Shown here: in pieces, positions 5,508 to 7,654 of the stretch
Position numbering within the stretch: the stretch's first letter is position 1
Layout: every line of letters starts with the position of its first letter
Source of the DNA: WHTG01 sp035540515
Lineage (GTDB): Bacteria; Actinomycetota; Nitriliruptoria; Euzebyales; Egibacteraceae
Direction of reading: 5' to 3'
DNA: 7,654 bases
Assembly (NCBI GenBank): GCA_035540515.1
Contig: DATLGM010000233.1
Span: 1-7,654, forward strand
Program-made: the position numbers and the translations under genes
The notes under the pieces: model-generated
Database searches by the model: none
What the model was told of the DNA's origin: nothing
Seen by the model: the letters and a program-made list of their open reading frames with translations, nothing else

Positions 5508-5945
5508 TCAGAACGGCGGTTCGTCGCCCGGAGCGGCGGCCCACGGGTCGTCCACGGCCGCCGCCTGCTGCTGACGGGCGGCGCCCGAGCGCTCGGCCTT
5601 GCTGACCTTCGCGGTGGCGTAGCGCAGCTCCGGGCCGACCGCGTCGACGTCCATCTCGATCGACGTCCGCTTCTCGCCGTCCTTGTCATAGGAACGGACC
5701 CGGAGCCGGCCCTGCACGAGCACGCGGGTGCCCTTCACCAGCGACTCGGCGGTGTGCTCGCCGAGTTCCCGCCAGGCGGCGCAGCGAACCCACATCGTCT
5801 CGCCATCCGCCCACTGGTCGCCCTGCTTCACCCGCGGCGTGCTGGCCACGGTGAAATTGCAGACGGCCACCCCGGAGGGCAGGAAGCGCAGCTCCGGTTC
5901 GCCTGCGCAGTTGCCGATCAAGGTCACAACCGGTTCGTTCGCCAT
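5508..5945 (-). CDS. ssb: Single-stranded DNA-binding protein
   Basis: A 145-residue bacterial-type SSB. Residues 1 to about 110 form the OB fold: an early V-T-L-I-G-N strand, the L-R-F-L-P-S-G-V-A-V-C-N-F-T-V-A-S segment, then W-V-R-C-A-A-W-R with conserved aromatics and V-L-V-Q-G-R-L-R. A Gln/Ala-rich linker leads to the acidic tip ending D-E-P-P-F, the usual docking peptide for replication and repair partners. It binds ssDNA, normally as a tetramer, during replication and annealing. The ATG at 5945 fits the family N-terminus; longer in-frame starts would add an Arg/Pro-rich tail overlapping the HNH gene. The start lies one base after the HNH stop, with GAGG about 9 bases upstream. Its partners here are probably the ERF protein and the downstream helicases. 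Confidence 0.95.
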   Translation of the reverse strand: MANEPVVTLIGNCAGEPELRFLPSGVAVCNFTVASTPRVKQGDQWADGETMWVRCAAWRELGEHTAESLVKGTRVLVQGRLRVRSYDKDGEKRTSIEMDVDAVGPELRYATAKVSKAERSGAARQQQAAAVDDPWAAAPGDEPPF

Positions 5946-5946
5946 G

Positions 5947-6399
5947 TCAGGCGGCCTCACGTTCGTCTCGGGGCGCCTCAACGGGCGCCCATCCGTGGGT
6001 GGTCGGTAGCTGCCACCGGCGGCCGTGGCGCAGCACGGGCCGGGTGGCGGGGTCGTCGTGGGACGCGACGATGTAGCCGCGCTCCCGCGCCCACGCCGGG
6101 TTCGCGTGCGCCCGGGCATGGCACGCCGTGCAGGTGACCAGGAGGTTCGCCAGCTCGTCGGGGCCGCCCTGCGAGCGCAGCTTGCGGTGGTGGGCTTCGC
6201 AGCGGCTCAGCTGCAGCGGGCCACCGCCGATGTCGCACCTCCCGCCGGCCCGGGCGTGCACGGCCTCACGGAGCAGCGGGATCCGGGACCGGCCGAAGCG
6301 CAGCGGCCTCGGCTTGCTCCGCTCCAACGGGCCGCGCCGCCGCAGGGGCTTGCCGCCGGCGAGTCGGGTGCGCCGCGCCAGCGGTCCGCCGCGCTTCAC
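5947..6399 (-). CDS. Basic HNH endonuclease-like protein
   Basis: A 150-residue protein. Residues 1-40 are strongly basic (Arg/Lys repeats with PL motifs), an N-terminus typical of small phage HNH proteins and of lambda NinG-like recombination proteins. The HNH fold follows: C55, C67-E-A-H70-H71, a GG turn at 78-79, N85, C90-x2-C93-H94 and H98. This gives the His-Asn-His metal centre plus a partial zinc site. The first zinc knuckle usually has C-x2-C, but here the second position is Gly58, so the zinc site is incomplete or uses C67 instead. Family activity would be metal-dependent nicking or cutting of DNA, perhaps of recombination or replication intermediates. It starts at GTG in a GTGA overlap and ends one base before the SSB ATG. 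It has no intron or intein context, so homing is not indicated. Confidence 0.85.
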   Translation of the reverse strand: MKRGGPLARRTRLAGGKPLRRRGPLERSKPRPLRFGRSRIPLLREAVHARAGGRCDIGGGPLQLSRCEAHHRKLRSQGGPDELANLLVTCTACHARAHANPAWARERGYIVASHDDPATRPVLRHGRRWQLPTTHGWAPVEAPRDEREAA

Positions 6400-6758
6400 G
6401 CCGCCGCCCCGTCCCGGCCAGCCAAGGTGATCTCCGACCGGACCACGGCCCCGACCGACCGGCCGACGTCGATCCGCACCTTCACCGAATCGATCTGGCG
6501 TCGGATCCCGCGGACCACGGCCTCCGCGGTCTCGGCGGCGAGCCGCTCGGCGTGGGTGTCCACGATCGACTGGTGTTTGCGGACATCCATCGGACCCTCA
6601 GCCGACAGGAACGCCTTCGACAGGCTCAGCGTGTAGTCCTCACGGGCGTTTACCGCCTCGCGTTCGGCGTGCTCGATGCGGACCACCAACGCACCGAGCT
6701 CGCGGGAGAGCTGGGCGAGCTGCAGCGCCACGTCGTTCGGGGTGAGCTGCCCGCTCAC
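6396..6758 (-). CDS. Helical protein of unknown function, phage early-operon type
   Basis: A 120-residue protein, mostly predicted alpha-helix by eye, with charged heptad-like stretches (about residues 14-50 and 62-100), no Cys, no signal peptide and no membrane segment. A feature that looks conserved is the end of the helical region, R95-I-D-V-G-R-S, followed by a short Gly/Ala tail. I recognise the style of small helical proteins that accompany recombination and HNH genes in actinobacterial phages, but I know of no assigned function. It starts at GTG in a GTGA overlap with the ERF stop and has almost no Shine-Dalgarno, so its translation probably depends on ribosomes finishing the recombinase. 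A structural or accessory role in recombination is inferred from position only. Confidence 0.82.
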   Translation of the reverse strand: MSGQLTPNDVALQLAQLSRELGALVVRIEHAEREAVNAREDYTLSLSKAFLSAEGPMDVRKHQSIVDTHAERLAAETAEAVVRGIRRQIDSVKVRIDVGRSVGAVVRSEITLAGRDGAAA

Positions 6759-7414
6759 GTCGGAGCCCCGTTCGTCGCGACGAGCTCATGCGACGGCACC
6801 CCGGACAGGGCCTGGCGGAACGCCTCGATCCGCGCAGCGTCGGTCTCCTCCCGCAGCGCCGTCCCACCAGCCTGGGCCTTGTAGCGGTTCGCCACGATCG
6901 TCAGGTCGTAGCCGTTCTCGGTGCAGGTGGCGCGCAGCGCGGCGCGGGCGAGGTCGGCGGGCGCTTCCTGCCGCGGCGGCGGGGTCGGCGCTCGTTCGTA
7001 GGTCTGCGCGTCCGCGTCGGACTCGTCGGTCGGCAGGCACAGCGCCTGCAGCAGCGCGATGCGGTAGGCGACGCTCATCGCCTTCGGTGCGCCCTTGTCC
7101 CCGAAGTCCATCGACTCTCCCGGCGTCACACAGTCGATGTAATCCCCGGCCGGACCGTGGAAGCGGTAGCGGACCTTGACGGTGCACTCTCGCGACGGCT
7201 TGCCGGTGGAGGTCGTGACGTCGCGGTAATGGACCTCCTCGAGCATCGGGACGACCACGACACCGTGCCGGCGTAGTGCCGGTCCGACCGCGTTGACGAC
7301 CGCGTCGATGCCGCGGAAGGCGTACCCCTGCTGCTGGTTGCGGTCTCCCTTGCGGACCGCGCGGACGTCTTCCATGACCTTCGACAGGGCCACGACGACG
7401 GGGGGCTCGGTCAT
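6755..7414 (-). CDS. erf: ERF-family single-strand annealing recombinase
   Basis: A 219-residue protein of the Erf family, phage recombinases that anneal complementary single strands and act with an SSB in recombination-dependent repair and replication. The ERF core covers about residues 5-135: Y31-A-F-R-G-I-D near the N-terminus, and the family signature around residues 99-135 (G-E-S-M-D-F-G-D-K, then K-A-M-S-V-A-Y-R and L-P-T-D-E-S-D-A-D). A Pro-rich linker (about 142-151) leads to a helical C-terminal region that may be a small DNA-binding or partner-binding domain (inferred). The ATG at 7414 is preferred over an in-frame start 10 codons upstream because it has a strong GAGGTG Shine-Dalgarno at 7424-7419 with a 4-base spacer and overlaps the previous stop as ATGA. 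The SSB gene lies two genes downstream, consistent with a shared recombination module. Confidence 0.93.
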   Translation of the reverse strand: MTEPPVVVALSKVMEDVRAVRKGDRNQQQGYAFRGIDAVVNAVGPALRRHGVVVVPMLEEVHYRDVTTSTGKPSRECTVKVRYRFHGPAGDYIDCVTPGESMDFGDKGAPKAMSVAYRIALLQALCLPTDESDADAQTYERAPTPPPRQEAPADLARAALRATCTENGYDLTIVANRYKAQAGGTALREETDAARIEAFRQALSGVPSHELVATNGAPT

Positions 7415-7611
7415 GCGACACCTCGGGGGGGCTCGCTGCGCCACGGCAGGTGCACGATGGGGATCCCGTCGGTGCAGTGCGGGCAGCGGGTGGTGGAACC
7501 GGGCTGCGCGCCGGTCAGCGGGTTGGTCCCGGCGACGAGCCGCAGCCGCCGACTACCGGCGCAGACGGCGCACAGGTCGGGGCGGGACGCGACCACGAGG
7601 TGCCGGGTCAC
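7411..7611 (-). CDS. Small double-CxxC (putative zinc-ribbon) protein
   Basis: A 66-residue protein with two Cys pairs, C14-x2-C17 followed by Gly-Ser, and C43-x2-C46 followed by Thr-Asp-Gly. Two CxxC knuckles separated by about 25 residues suggest one zinc-binding ribbon, loosely like the CxxCxGxG knuckles of DnaJ. Zinc binding is inferred and no catalytic motif is visible. It starts at GTG inside the GTGA overlap with the preceding gene; the Shine-Dalgarno is weak (GAGGC), so coupling is likely. Its stop overlaps the ATG of the annealing-protein gene (ATGA). Small zinc-ribbon proteins of unknown role are common in early operons of actinobacterial phages. A role as an accessory nucleic-acid-binding factor is only a guess from context. 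Confidence 0.72.
   Translation of the reverse strand: MTRHLVVASRPDLCAVCAGSRRLRLVAGTNPLTGAQPGSTTRCPHCTDGIPIVHLPWRSEPPRGVA
7419..7424 (-). promoter_or_regulatory. Shine-Dalgarno for the ERF gene
   Basis: GAGGTG on the minus strand, 4 bases before the ATG at 7414. It is one of the few strong ribosome binding sites in the operon and decides the start of the annealing protein against the in-frame alternative at 7444. Confidence 0.75.
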
Positions 7612-7654
7612 GACGCCGCCTCGGCCTGGTCGATCGCGGGCCGGCCGTCCCAGC
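7608..7654 (-). CDS. C-terminal end of an upstream gene (partial, unknown)
   Basis: Only the last 14 codons and the TGA stop lie in the window; the visible tail reads WDGRPAIDQAEAAS. The stop overlaps the GTG start of the next gene as GTGA, the junction used at most gene boundaries here, which is the main reason to accept the frame. The family cannot be judged from so short a tail. It shows that the operon extends to the right beyond the window and that the promoter is probably out there. Confidence 0.55.
   Translation of the reverse strand, partial: WDGRPAIDQAEAAS

Noticed and set aside
3451..5544. Longer HNH-helicase start at GTG 5544
   Set aside because: It would overlap the SSB C-terminal tip by 37 bases and add only a basic stub; ATG at 5505 fits the operon spacing.
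5508..6119. Longer SSB start at 6119
   Set aside because: It would add 58 Arg/Pro-rich residues inside the HNH gene; the SSB family begins at the ATG at 5945.
6775..6780. Isolated TCGCGA copies elsewhere (also near 979, 2687 and 7190) as further iterons
   Set aside because: They are single, unphased copies of a short GC-rich word, expected a few times in this composition.

Overview
The window is a tightly packed stretch of very GC-rich DNA with every recognisable gene on the minus strand. The GC bias, the many GTG starts, and the content (Erf-type recombinase, SSB, HNH nuclease, a replication initiator of the 'MRIRSIRPEFW' type and a DnaB-type helicase) point to the early replication/recombination segment of an actinobacterial phage or integrated prophage. 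I cannot tell phage from prophage, nor name the host genus, from this sequence alone. No capsid, integrase, tRNA, rRNA, IS element or CRISPR array is present.

Layout in the direction of transcription (right to left): C-terminal tail of an unknown gene (7654-7608); a small double-CxxC protein (7611-7411); an ERF-family single-strand annealing recombinase (7414-6755); a helical protein of unknown function (6758-6396); a basic HNH protein (6399-5947); SSB (5945-5508); an unusual HNH-SF2 helicase fusion (5505-3451); a protein with a conserved C-terminal motif but no firm function (3454-2810); a 69-residue protein (2813-2604); a replication-initiator-like protein (2604-1639); a DnaB-like replicative helicase (1642-344); and the start of a Cys-containing small protein that runs off the window (347-1).

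There is almost no non-coding DNA. Most junctions are 4-bp ATGA/GTGA overlaps, one is TGATG, and the two widest gaps are 1 and 2 bp. I see no internal promoter or terminator, so the window reads as the middle of one polycistronic, translationally coupled unit entering from the right and leaving at the left.

The genes form two cooperating modules: recombination (annealing protein, HNH, SSB, possibly the HNH-helicase) and replication initiation (initiator plus DnaB). The most interesting non-coding signal is inside the initiator gene. A 15-bp sequence occurs twice in opposite orientation, within two clusters of TCGCGA cores spaced exactly 11 bp apart, next to three tandem 8-bp pyrimidine/purine repeats and an AAGTACTT palindrome. 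This looks like an iteron-type replication origin embedded in its initiator gene, as in phage lambda O. The second highlight is the HNH domain fused to a complete SF2 helicase.
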